A model generated the notes under the pieces. That model worked only from the letters and a program-made list of their open reading frames with translations. It made no database searches and had not been told where the DNA came from. Both the position numbers and the translations under genes were made by a program. This document shows, in pieces, positions 51,476 through 59,414 of a stretch of 64,000 nucleotides of DNA (its first letter is position 1; each line of letters opens with the position of its first letter). This DNA comes from Agrococcus baldri (GTDB lineage: Bacteria; Actinomycetota; Actinomycetes; Actinomycetales; Microbacteriaceae), in the NCBI GenBank assembly GCA_900114805.1, contig FOZN01000001.1:788968-852967 (forward strand), in the 5' to 3' direction.

Positions 51476-52417
51476 TCAGGAACGGCGTCGCTCCCTGCGC
51501 AGGAGGGAGCGCAGAGTCTCGGCGTTTGCGTAGCCGACCCGTAGCGCGATCTCGGCGGAGGTGAGGTCCGTGGTTGCTGAGAGGTGTCGAGCTCGTTCGG
51601 TGCGAAGCCGTTGGACGAAGCCGAGCGGAGTGAGGTTGAGCGCCGCACGGACTCGTCGTTCGAGGGTGCGCCGGCTGGTGCCGAGCGACTGCGCGACGAA
51701 GGCGACGTTGAACGGTTCGTCCAGGCTGGCGCGCACGAAGCGTTCGAACTCGACGACGATCGGGTCCTCGTGCCGGAGATGTTCATAGGCGACGAAAGCC
51801 GCCTGCGACGGGCGCTCGTCGATGATGAGGAGCTTGGCGACATGTTGGGCCAGGTCGGGGCTGATCGATCGCACGAGTGAGAGCGCGAGGTCGATGTGGG
51901 CGAAGGCGGCGCCGGCGGTGACGAGGTTCCCGTCGACCACGACCATGGTGTCGAGATCGAGGGCGACGGTCGGATAGCGCTTCCGGAACTCCGGCCCCAG
52001 GAACCAGCTGGTCGTCGCCCGCCGATGATGCATCCGTCCGGTCTCGGCGACGGCGAACACGCCGGTGCACGCCGCGGCGATCCGGGTGGTCGCCTCGTCG
52101 AGGCGCCCGAGTGAGGCGATGACCGAACGAGCATCTCGGCTCTGGAGGACGTCGTTGGTAGCGGCGGCCGTAAGGGTTCCAAGCGCAGGGACGACGACCA
52201 CGTCGAACTCTCCGGACTCCGGCAGCGGGTGGTCCACCGACAGGGTCATCGATGCCGTCGTGGTCACTCGCCGTTTCGGTCCGAGGATGGCGAGTTCGAT
52301 CGGGTCGATCCGCGGGTCGACATCGCCGCGGGCTCCGTCGGCCACCCGCACGATGTCGATGATCGACGCGATAGCCGAACCGAAGCAGCCGTCGATCGCG
52401 ATCAGTCCGATACGCAT
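51476..52417 (-). CDS. GlxA/AraC-family regulator (ISL3 passenger)
   Basis: 313 residues from ATG 52417 (MRIGLIAIDGCFGSA). N-terminal DJ-1/PfpI-like domain with FDVVVVPALGTL, RIAAACTGVFAVAETGRMHHRRATTSWF (conserved Cys) and LVTAGAAFAHIDLALSLVR; C-terminal AraC HTH (FNVAFVAQSLGTSRRTLERRVRAALNLTPLGFVQRLRTERARHL ... SAEIALRVGYANAETL). Divergent from the monooxygenase at 52525, its likely target. The intergenic 52418-52524 is less GC-rich than the rest. The region 51270-51475 downstream shows no gene. The in-frame start at 52459 would add a non-conserved 14 residues. Confidence 0.9.
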   Translation of the reverse strand: MRIGLIAIDGCFGSAIASIIDIVRVADGARGDVDPRIDPIELAILGPKRRVTTTASMTLSVDHPLPESGEFDVVVVPALGTLTAAATNDVLQSRDARSVIASLGRLDEATTRIAAACTGVFAVAETGRMHHRRATTSWFLGPEFRKRYPTVALDLDTMVVVDGNLVTAGAAFAHIDLALSLVRSISPDLAQHVAKLLIIDERPSQAAFVAYEHLRHEDPIVVEFERFVRASLDEPFNVAFVAQSLGTSRRTLERRVRAALNLTPLGFVQRLRTERARHLSATTDLTSAEIALRVGYANAETLRSLLRRERRRS

Positions 52418-52524
52418 GACGTAAACAATAGCAATACTGCCGTATACGCCACTCCCCACCGGCCCTCGCTCGTCATACGCTGAACTCGCCCCACGAAGAA
52501 CCCCGACGTCAAGGAGAACCCCTC

Positions 52525-52836
52525 ATGTCCACACCCGCATCACTTCCGTATGCCTTCGTCGCCAAGATCGTCGCGGCCGATGGACAGCACGACGCGCTCG
52601 CAGATCTGCTCGCCGGCGCTGTCGCACTCGCCAACGAAGAAGTGGGAACGATTGTCTGGTTCGCGGTCAGGACCCACGCCGACACCTTCTGGATCTTCGA
52701 TGCATTCCCCGACGAGGCCGCTCGCGACGCCCACGCCAACGGCGCCATCGTCGCAGCCCTGATGGCCAACCAGCACCTCCTCGGCGCAGCACCCGAGATC
52801 CTGGCGGCCGACGTCCTCGCGTCCAAGCTCCCGTAG
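52525..52836 (+). CDS. ABM-domain (quinol monooxygenase-like) protein (ISL3 passenger)
   Basis: 103 residues, one antibiotic-biosynthesis-monooxygenase dimeric alpha/beta barrel: YAFVAKIVAADGQHDALADLLAGAVALANEEVGTIVWFAVR and WIFDAFPDEAARDAHANGAIVAAL. Related proteins are small cofactor-light oxygenases or stress-responsive barrels. ATG 52525 has AAGGAG upstream. It lies 107 bases from the divergent GlxA-type regulator. Carried inside the ISL3 element, so probably mobile; no neighbouring pathway genes. Confidence 0.88.
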   Translation: MSTPASLPYAFVAKIVAADGQHDALADLLAGAVALANEEVGTIVWFAVRTHADTFWIFDAFPDEAARDAHANGAIVAALMANQHLLGAAPEILAADVLASKLP

Positions 52837-52943
52837 TCCGCCAACGCACGAGACGATCGCGCCCCGCCGAGTCGGTCCGCAGATAGACGTCGAGGTCTCC
52901 CGACGATGGAGGTTCCTACGCCATCCATCGGAAAGACCTCGAC

Positions 52944-54269
52944 GTGCCCGACGCTACCCCGCCGCCCGGCTTCGGCCGCCCTGACCTGACCGCCTTCGCT
53001 CGACTCGACGGCCTCGGTCTGAGGGTGATCGGGCAACGACTTGAACCGGATCGTGCGGTCCTCGCGTGCCGCGTGGTGGAACCAGATCAGTCGTGCCGGC
53101 GGTGCGGCAGCGAAGGCGCCGCTCGTGACACCGTGATCCGGCGGTTGGCCCACGAGCCGCTGGGCTGGCGACCGACCGTGCTGGAAGTTGTAGTGCGTCG
53201 CTACCGCTGTGCAGACTGCGGACACGTGTGGCGCCAAGACACCAACGCCGCGGCGGAGCCACGCGCGAAGCTCTCGCGCACCGAGCTGCGGTGGGCGCTG
53301 GAAGGGATCGTGGTCGCACACCTCACCGTCGCCCGTGTCGCCGAGGGACTCGGGGTCGCGTGCGACACCGCCAACAACGCGGTCCTGGCCGAAGGCAAGC
53401 GGCTGCTGATCAACGACCCCACGCGGTTCGAGGGCGTGAAGGTCATTGGCGTCGATGAGCACGTCTGGCGCCACACCAGGCGTGGCGACAAGTACGTCAC
53501 CGTGATCATCGACCTCACCCCGGTCCGCGATGGCGCCGGCCCAGCAAGGCTGCTGGACATGGTCGAGGGCCGGTCGAAGGCGGCGTTCAAGACCTGGCTC
53601 GCCGACCGCGACGACGCCTTCCGTGACGCGGTCGAGGTGGTCGCGATGGACGGCTTCACCGGGTTCAAGACCGCCGCTGCAGAGGAGATCCCGGACGCGG
53701 TCACGGTGATGGCTCCCTTCCACGTCGTGCGCCTGGCCGGTGACGCCCTCGACAGGTGCCGGCGCCGGGTCCAACTCGCGATCCACGGGCACCGTGGGTT
53801 CAGGGACGACCCGCTCTACAAGTCGCGGCGCACGCTGCACACCGGTTCGGACCTGCTCACCGACAAGCAGAGCGACAGGCTACGCGCGCTGTTCGTTGAT
53901 GACGCTCACGTCGAGGTCGAGGCGACCTGGGGTGTCTACCAGCGGATGATCGCCGCCTATCGCCACGAGGACCGGCAACGCGGCCGCGAGCTCATGGAGA
54001 AGCTGATCACCGACCTCAGCGCCGGCGTCCCCAAGGTGCTCACCGAGCTCACCACCCTGGGCCGGACCCTGAAGAAGCGAGCCGCCGACGTGCTCGCCTA
54101 CTTCGAACGACCCGGCACCAGCAACGGGCCGACCGAGGCACTCAACGGACGGCTCGAACACCTGCGCGGCTCCGCACTCGGGTTCCGCAACCTGACCAAC
54201 TACATCGCCCGAAGCCTGCTCGAGACCGGCGGCTTCAGACCCCAACTCCTACACCCCCGATTGGGATGA
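52944..54269 (+). CDS. ISL3-family transposase
   Basis: 441 residues, full length. N-terminal zinc-finger-like CRRCGSEG and CADCGHVW, a helix-turn-helix VARVAEGLGVACDTANNAVLAE, then the DDE catalytic domain: first Asp in VIGVDEHVWR, second in VVAMDGFTGF, Glu in SNGPTEALNGRLEHLR. GTG 52944 opens MPDATPPPGFGRPDL. The stop lies inside the right inverted repeat. Intact, so the element may still be active. Its leader is duplicated at 51119. Confidence 0.96.
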   Translation: MPDATPPPGFGRPDLTAFARLDGLGLRVIGQRLEPDRAVLACRVVEPDQSCRRCGSEGAARDTVIRRLAHEPLGWRPTVLEVVVRRYRCADCGHVWRQDTNAAAEPRAKLSRTELRWALEGIVVAHLTVARVAEGLGVACDTANNAVLAEGKRLLINDPTRFEGVKVIGVDEHVWRHTRRGDKYVTVIIDLTPVRDGAGPARLLDMVEGRSKAAFKTWLADRDDAFRDAVEVVAMDGFTGFKTAAAEEIPDAVTVMAPFHVVRLAGDALDRCRRRVQLAIHGHRGFRDDPLYKSRRTLHTGSDLLTDKQSDRLRALFVDDAHVEVEATWGVYQRMIAAYRHEDRQRGRELMEKLITDLSAGVPKVLTELTTLGRTLKKRAADVLAYFERPGTSNGPTEALNGRLEHLRGSALGFRNLTNYIARSLLETGGFRPQLLHPRLG

Positions 54270-54272
54270 GCC
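54248..54272 (+). repeat. Right terminal inverted repeat of the ISL3 element
   Basis: Ends ..CCGATTGGGATGAGCC; the transposase stop TGA (54267-54269) is inside it. ACTAGATG follows at 54273-54280. A 16-bp inward copy of this end is at 51248-51263. Beyond the element, 54281-54428 shows no gene. Confidence 0.85.
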
Positions 54273-54428
54273 ACTAGATGATGCCACCCACACGGCGCGG
54301 CTGGCGCGAAGCGCCTGTGGAGAACGGTGCGGACGCCGTCTCACGCGCGACGGTCGCGAGCGGCGCTGTGGTCGCAAGGAGCGCGAGCGCGCGGAGAACG
54401 TGAGCGCGCGCGAGCACGCGAGGCCCGA

Positions 54429-54552
54429 AGCGAGCGGCGTGTGATCAGCCCAGCCCGCTCCAGCCCTCGGGCATGTAGCCCTCGGCCTCGAGCGAGCGGC
54501 GTGTGATCAGCCCAGCCCGCTCCAGCCCTCGGGCATGTAGCCCTCGGCCTCG
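54429..54552. repeat. Two identical 62-bp tandem units over the 3' end of the next gene
   Basis: Units 54429-54490 and 54491-54552 are identical. The right unit contains the stop (54507) and last ~15 codons (EAEGYMPEGWSGLG) of the minus-strand gene; the left is a downstream copy with a second stop. 62 is not a multiple of 3. Confidence 0.93.
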
Positions 54553-55526
54553 AGCACGAAGCGGCCGACCGGCGTCGCGGGCCGCTTCTGGATCTTCGCG
54601 ACCGACGAGCGCAGCTCCTTGAACGGCTTGCCGTAGACGGTCACCTCACGGCTCGCCTCGTACTCCTGGTCTGGCCGCTCGCGCGGGATCGTCAGCACGC
54701 GGCCCATTGCCCACGCCGGCTCCTGCGACATCACCGGCTGCAGCTCGATCACCCGCTTCTCGGGCTCGAGGAAGCCGCTGAACGCGACCGGGGCGCCGCC
54801 GCCCACGGGGGTGAGCCACCGCATCCACGCGCCCGGTTCGAAGGCGGGCAGCGGATGCGTCGCCGCGGCCTCGAGGGCGCGTCGCGTGCCGACCTGCCAG
54901 CGCTGGTACTCGCGGTCGTCGCTGCCGTCGAAGACGAACAGCTGCAGCTCGAGCAGCGCGTCGTCGGCGTCAAGCGCGTGCTGCTCGATCGCGAGCGTGT
55001 CGGCGCGCACGGCACCGTAGGTCCAGGGGTGCAGCGCCTTGCCGAAGCGCGTCGCCGCCTCCACGATGAGCCCGCCCGACTCCTCGTCGAGCTCTGCCTC
55101 GACGCGGAACGGCACGCCCTGCTCGTCGATCGCCCACAGCCCGTACGGGTTCACGGGCGCGTCGCCCTCGCGCTCTGCCGGTGCCTCCTGCAGGAAGCGG
55201 TCGGGCATCGAGGCGATCAGCAGGTCGCGCTCGTCTGACTCCCACTCGTCGTCGAGGGTTGTGTCGGTGCGCACCTCGGCGTCCTTGGCCTCGGGCTCCA
55301 GTTCGAGCTCGACCACCCAGCCGAAGTCCTCGTCGAGGTCGACGACCTGCTTGACGGCTGTGCTGTAGATGCCCGGCGGGATCTCGCCGGCGCCCTCGGG
55401 CACCAGCACGTAGGTGCGGGCCAGGCCGGTGGGCGTGGCGGAGAGTGCGATCTCGACGATCGGGCCGCGCCGCGTCTCGAGGAAGCCGTGCAGGGGGAAG
55501 TCGAGCTCGCCGACGGTCTGGGTCAC
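54507..55526 (-). CDS. Protein of unknown function
   Basis: 339 residues, soluble, acidic, no signal peptide or membrane segment. Visible features: ETRRGPIVEIALSA, RTYVLVPEGAGEIPPGIYST, a Glu-rich middle (ELEPEAKDAEVRTDTTLDDEWESDERD) and a C-terminal YGKPFKELRSSVAKIQKR. Beta-rich pattern with many Trp. I recognise no family. GTG 55526. The stop region is duplicated (54429-54552) and the promoter side is a tandem repeat tract (55552-55659). Confidence 0.75.
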   Translation of the reverse strand: MTQTVGELDFPLHGFLETRRGPIVEIALSATPTGLARTYVLVPEGAGEIPPGIYSTAVKQVVDLDEDFGWVVELELEPEAKDAEVRTDTTLDDEWESDERDLLIASMPDRFLQEAPAEREGDAPVNPYGLWAIDEQGVPFRVEAELDEESGGLIVEAATRFGKALHPWTYGAVRADTLAIEQHALDADDALLELQLFVFDGSDDREYQRWQVGTRRALEAAATHPLPAFEPGAWMRWLTPVGGGAPVAFSGFLEPEKRVIELQPVMSQEPAWAMGRVLTIPRERPDQEYEASREVTVYGKPFKELRSSVAKIQKRPATPVGRFVLEAEGYMPEGWSGLG

Positions 55527-55551
55527 GCGTCAACGGTAGCCGCCCGCGGGC

Positions 55552-55659
55552 GCACCGGCGCCCCGGCAGTTCGTCGGGCACGCCGGCGCGCGGCAGTTCG
55601 TCGGGCACGCCGGCGTGCGGCCGATCGTCGGGCACCCCGGCGCGCGGCAGTGCGCCACC
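55552..55659. repeat. Four imperfect 27-bp tandem units in a divergent promoter region
   Basis: Units start at 55552, 55579, 55606 and 55633, based on CACGCCGGCGCGCGGCAG followed by TTCGTCGGG. They fill most of the 153-bp spacer between the unknown gene (minus, 55526) and the DUF2568 gene (plus, 55680), so any promoters lie in or beside repeats. Confidence 0.88.
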
Positions 55660-55679
55660 TGCCGTGGGATCCTGGTCGC

Positions 55680-56063
55680 ATGCGCGGACCGGCAGTGCTC
55701 TTCATCCTCGCGGCGCTGTTCGTCGTCGAGCTGCTCGCGTGGCTGATCCTGGCCATGTGGGGCTGGACGATCGGCGCGCAATGGGGCGACACCGCCGGCG
55801 CGATCGGCGCGGTGGGCGCGTTCGCCGCGATCGCAGCGCTCTGGGCGCTGCTCGCCTCGCCGAAGTCGCATGCGCCGGACTGGGTCAAGTGGACGGTGAA
55901 GGTGCTCGTGTTCGGCGGCGCCGCCCTCACGCTCGTGCTCACCGAGCAGGTAGCCGCGGGCATCGCCTTCGCCGTGGTCGCCGCCGCGCTCCTCTGGGTC
56001 GCGCGGACCGAGTCGGCACGCGACACGCTCGAGGCGATCCGGGGGCCGCGCGAGCCGCGCTGA
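55680..56063 (+). CDS. YrdB/DUF2568 membrane protein
   Basis: 127 residues with four hydrophobic segments: AVLFILAALFVVELLAWLILAMWGW, GAIGAVGAFAAIAALWALLASP, VLVFGGAALTLVLTE and AAGIAFAVVAAALLWVAR. Family of unknown function common in Gram-positives. ATG 55680 follows a GATCCT box by about 10 bases, so probably short-leader or leaderless. Its stop abuts the 56063 tandem repeat. Confidence 0.78.
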   Translation: MRGPAVLFILAALFVVELLAWLILAMWGWTIGAQWGDTAGAIGAVGAFAAIAALWALLASPKSHAPDWVKWTVKVLVFGGAALTLVLTEQVAAGIAFAVVAAALLWVARTESARDTLEAIRGPREPR

Positions 56064-56145
56064 ACGCCGCAGGTCAGCAGCGCCGCGCGAGCAGCGCTCA
56101 ACGCCGCGGGTCAGCAGCGCCGCGCGAGCAGCGCCGAACGCCTCA
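56063..56145. repeat. 37-bp tandem units at the convergent DUF2568-treZ junction
   Basis: Units 56063-56099 and 56100-56136 differ at about four positions; a third, partial unit from 56137 (AACGCCTCAGGTCAGCAGCGC) is the end of treZ with its stop (56143-56145). The two outer units extend from the DUF2568 stop to the treZ stop. Confidence 0.88.
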
Positions 56146-57891
56146 GGTCAGCAGCGCGCCGCTGCCGGGTGGCAGCGAGAGCTCACCCGAGAAGGCGACA
56201 TCCGGATGCGTCTGGAAGCGCAGGTGGGTGCGCTCCACCGCGATGGACTGCGGCTTGTCGCCGAAGTTGATCACCACCTCGACCGGGGCATCGACCTCCG
56301 AGCCGCCCCGCACGAGCCGCAGCACGCCGGCCTCCTCGAACACCTGCACGCTGCTGTGGCTCCAGTGCGGATCGGTGAGCGCCGGCAGCTCGCGCCGCAG
56401 CGACGCCAGGTGACGGTAGCCGTCGAGCACCCGCGCATGCCGCTCGCGGCGCACCTCGCTCCAGTCGAGCTTCGAGCGCTCGAAGGTCGCCGGATCCTGC
56501 GGGTCGGGCACGACCGACTCGTCCCACCCCATCCGCTCGAACTCCGCCAGTCGCCCCTCGCCCGTGAGCCGGCCGAGCTCGGGCTCGGGGTGCGAGGTGA
56601 AGAACTGGAACGGCGTCGAGGCCGCCCACTCCTCCCCCATGAACAGCATCGGCGTCGACGGGCCGGCGTAGAGCAGCAGCGCCGCGCACAGCAGCTGCGA
56701 CTCGGTGAGCGCCTCGGTGATGCGGTCGCCGCGGGCGCGGTTGCCGATCTGATCGTGGTTCTGCGCGCTCACCACCAGCCGCCACGCGAGCGAGCGGTCG
56801 GTGTCGATCGGATGCCCGTGGTCGCGCTCCCGGAAGGAGGAGTACGTGCCGTCGTGGAAGAAGCCCCGCTCGAGCGTCTTGGCGAGCGCCGTGAGCGACG
56901 CGAAGTCCTCGTAGTAGCCGTGCGTCTCGCCCGTCAGCGCCACGTGCAGGCCGTGGTGGAAGTCGTCCGACCACTGCGCGTCGAGCCCCCAGCCGCCGGC
57001 CTCGCGCGGGGTGATGAGCACCGGGTCGTTCATGTCGCTCTCGGCGATGAGCTCGAGCGGGCGGCCCAGGTGGGCCGCGAGCGCGGTGGTCTCGATGGCC
57101 ATCTCCTCGAGGATGTGCGTCTCGCCGTGCTCGCTCGAGCGCACGTCGTGCAGTGCGTGCACGGCGTCGAGCCGCAGCGCGTCCACGTGCATGTCCTCGA
57201 ACCAGAAGCGCAGGTTGTCGAGGATGTACCGGCGCACCTCCGGCTCGGCCAGGTGCACGTGCTCGCCCCAGGTGGAGCGGCCCTCGCTCGAGAGGTACGG
57301 CCCGAAGCGCGGCAGGTAGTTGCCGCTGGGGCCGAGGTGGTTGTAGACCACGTCCTGCACCACGGCGATCCCCGCGCCGTGCGCGGCGTCGACGAAGCGC
57401 TGGTAGGCGGCCGGGCCGCCGTAGCCCTCGTGCACGGCGTACCAGGCGACCCCGTCGTAGCCCCAGTTGTGCGTGCCGTTGAATCCGTTCACCGGCAGCA
57501 GCTCGACGTGCGTCACACCGATCTCGAGCAGGTGGCTGAGCCGCTCGGCCGCCGCGTCGAGGGTGCCCTCGCGCGTGAAGGTGCCGACGTGCAGCTCGTA
57601 CAGCACGCCGCCGGCGATCGGCCGCCCGGTCCAGTCGGCGTCGTCCCAGTCGTGGTCGGATGCGTCCCACACGCGGGAGCGCTCGTGCACCCCGTGCGGC
57701 TGGCGTCGCGAGCGCGGGTCCGGCAGCACGCCGTCGTCGTCGCCCACCTGGAAGCCGTAGTCGCCGGCGGGGGCGACGGCGTGCCACCAGCCGCCGTCCT
57801 CGCGCGCCATCTCGACGGACGCGTCTGCGGCGACCACGCGCATCCGCTCGGCGCCCGGCGCCCAGACTCGGTACTCGTGCTGCTCGGCCAT
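56143..57891 (-). CDS. treZ: Malto-oligosyltrehalose trehalohydrolase
   Basis: Releases trehalose from maltooligosyl-trehalose (GH13). 582 residues from ATG 57891. N-terminal CBM48-like module (YRVWAPGAERMRVVA), PRSRRQPHGVHERSRV, then the barrel motifs DVVYNHLGPSGNY, ALRLDAVHAL with the nucleophile Asp, ELIAESDMNDP (Glu) and VVSAQNHDQIGNRA. The usual partner treY is not adjacent, nor is a glgX. 74 bases downstream of the MHS transporter start-side boundary; the stop is in a repeat tract. Confidence 0.95.
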   Translation of the reverse strand: MAEQHEYRVWAPGAERMRVVAADASVEMAREDGGWWHAVAPAGDYGFQVGDDDGVLPDPRSRRQPHGVHERSRVWDASDHDWDDADWTGRPIAGGVLYELHVGTFTREGTLDAAAERLSHLLEIGVTHVELLPVNGFNGTHNWGYDGVAWYAVHEGYGGPAAYQRFVDAAHGAGIAVVQDVVYNHLGPSGNYLPRFGPYLSSEGRSTWGEHVHLAEPEVRRYILDNLRFWFEDMHVDALRLDAVHALHDVRSSEHGETHILEEMAIETTALAAHLGRPLELIAESDMNDPVLITPREAGGWGLDAQWSDDFHHGLHVALTGETHGYYEDFASLTALAKTLERGFFHDGTYSSFRERDHGHPIDTDRSLAWRLVVSAQNHDQIGNRARGDRITEALTESQLLCAALLLYAGPSTPMLFMGEEWAASTPFQFFTSHPEPELGRLTGEGRLAEFERMGWDESVVPDPQDPATFERSKLDWSEVRRERHARVLDGYRHLASLRRELPALTDPHWSHSSVQVFEEAGVLRLVRGGSEVDAPVEVVINFGDKPQSIAVERTHLRFQTHPDVAFSGELSLPPGSGALLT

Positions 57892-57970
57892 GAGGCCAGT
57901 CTGCCGCCGGACGCTCGGCGGCGGCTGGGTGCCCCGTGCGAGGAGCCGGCCGCCGACGATGCGTGCCGGG

Positions 57971-59293
57971 CTACGCGGTCTGCGGCTCGCGCTCCTGCTC
58001 GACCTCGCGGGCGGTCCGCCGCACGATGGCCCCGCGGGCGCCGATGATGCCGACGAGCGTCGCGACGCACAGCAGGGCGAAGAAGACCGCCACGCCCCAG
58101 GGGCCGAAGGCGCCCAGCACCGTCTGCGCGATGAGCGGCGTCGAGCCACCGATCGCGACCGCGCAGAGCCCGTTCGCGAGCGCCACGCCCGTGTAGCGGA
58201 CGTTGGGCTGGAATGCCGCCGAGAGGAAGCTCGAGAGCATCGCGTAGTAGGCGCAAGCGCCGATCACCAGGATCGCCTGCATCGCGCCGAGGAACCAGAT
58301 GTTGCCCGACAGGATGCCCATGAAGTACGGCGCCGTGATGGCGAGCGAGAGGAGCACGCCGGCGATCATCACCCGCTCGCGGCCCCAGCGACCGGCGATG
58401 CGCGCCGAGATGGGCTGCCAGATGAACTGCAGCACCGCCATCGCGAAGCCGAGCTGCAGGATCTCCTCGCGCGGGTTGCCCAGCTCGGTCGTCCACCACG
58501 AGATGAGGAAGGTGTTCTGGAAGAACGCCGCCGCGATGCCCAGCACGCTGGCGAGCGTGCCGAAGATCACCACGACCGAGCTCGTGCGCATCACGTGCAC
58601 GAGCGGCACGTTCACGACCTCGCGGTGCTCCTTGGTCTGCTCGAAGTCGTTCGACTCCTCGACGCGGGAGCGGATCCACATGCCGACGGCCAGCAGCACC
58701 GCCGAGAGCAGGAACGGCACGCGCCAGCCCCACGAGAAGAAGGCGTCGTCGTCGAGCACGCCGACCATGAGGAACATGAGCGTCGCGAGGATCGAGCCCG
58801 CGGGCGATCCCTGCTGCACCCACATGCCGGCCTTCGTGCGGTCGCTGCTGCTGCCGCCGCTCTCGGTCGCCATGAGCGTGGCGCCCGCCCATTCGCCGCC
58901 GACGGCGAGGCCCTGCGCCGCGCGCAGGAGCACGAGCAGCACCGGCGCGAGCGGCCCGACCTGCTCGTAGGTGGGCAGCAGGCCGATTGCGGTGGTGCCG
59001 ATGCCCATGAGGAACAGCGTCGCCACGAGCACGCGCTTGCGACCGAAGCGGTCGCCGAGGTGCCCGAAGAGGATGCCGCCCAAGGGCCGGGCGAGGAAGC
59101 CGACCCAGAAGGTGGCGAAGCTCGCGAGCAGTCCCGTGAGGGGGTCGACGCTCGGGAAGAACAGCGGGCCGAACACGAGCGCGGCGGCCATGCCGAAGAT
59201 GAAGAAGTCGTACCACTCGATCGCGGTGCCGACGAAGGCCCCGAAGACCGCTCGGCGGCGACGGGTGGATTCTGGAAGGGCGCTGACCGCCAT
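57971..59293 (-). CDS. MHS-family MFS metabolite:proton symporter
   Basis: 440 residues with twelve hydrophobic segments. N-terminal MHS signature FVGTAIEWYDFFIFG, ARPLGGILFGHLGDRFGRKRVL (the MFS loop 2-3 motif) and AAQGLAVGGEWAGATLM. MHS transporters carry dicarboxylates, aromatic acids, proline or shikimate. ATG 59293; divergent from the LysR gene at 59415. Location next to a ThDP decarboxylase/aldehyde dehydrogenase cluster suggests uptake of an alpha-keto or hydroxy acid. Confidence 0.92.
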   Translation of the reverse strand: MAVSALPESTRRRRAVFGAFVGTAIEWYDFFIFGMAAALVFGPLFFPSVDPLTGLLASFATFWVGFLARPLGGILFGHLGDRFGRKRVLVATLFLMGIGTTAIGLLPTYEQVGPLAPVLLVLLRAAQGLAVGGEWAGATLMATESGGSSSDRTKAGMWVQQGSPAGSILATLMFLMVGVLDDDAFFSWGWRVPFLLSAVLLAVGMWIRSRVEESNDFEQTKEHREVVNVPLVHVMRTSSVVVIFGTLASVLGIAAAFFQNTFLISWWTTELGNPREEILQLGFAMAVLQFIWQPISARIAGRWGRERVMIAGVLLSLAITAPYFMGILSGNIWFLGAMQAILVIGACAYYAMLSSFLSAAFQPNVRYTGVALANGLCAVAIGGSTPLIAQTVLGAFGPWGVAVFFALLCVATLVGIIGARGAIVRRTAREVEQEREPQTA

Positions 59294-59414
59294 CGGTCTC
59301 CTCCTGGGTCACGAACGGCGCCATCGCCGCTCTCTGCGTGACCAACCTGCCTGCGCTGGTTCATACTGTCTACGACCAAGTCATGCACGAATGTATACCC
59401 GAATGCGATAGCCC

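Larger units (their letters stand above)
51082..54272 (+). mobile_element. ISL3-family element carrying two passenger genes
   Basis: A 3191-bp unit. The 25-bp ends GGCTCTTCCCA.. (51082) and, on the other strand, GGCTCATCCCA.. (from 54272) match at 19 of 25 positions, including a shared GGTGTAGG block. Both sides are flanked by the 8-bp direct repeat ACTAGATG (51074-51081 and 54273-54280), the target duplication length known for ISL3. It holds, in order, the left end plus a truncated transposase start, a GlxA-type regulator (minus), an ABM monooxygenase (plus), a second copy of the left leader and a full transposase. The matched target repeats indicate the whole unit inserted in one event. Confidence 0.88.

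Noticed and set aside
51248..54272. Treating the perfect 16-bp inverted pair (51248 and 54272) as the outer ends of the mobile element
   Set aside because: No target duplication flanks 51248; the 8-bp repeat ACTAGATG instead flanks 51082 and 54272, whose ends match imperfectly over 25 bp.
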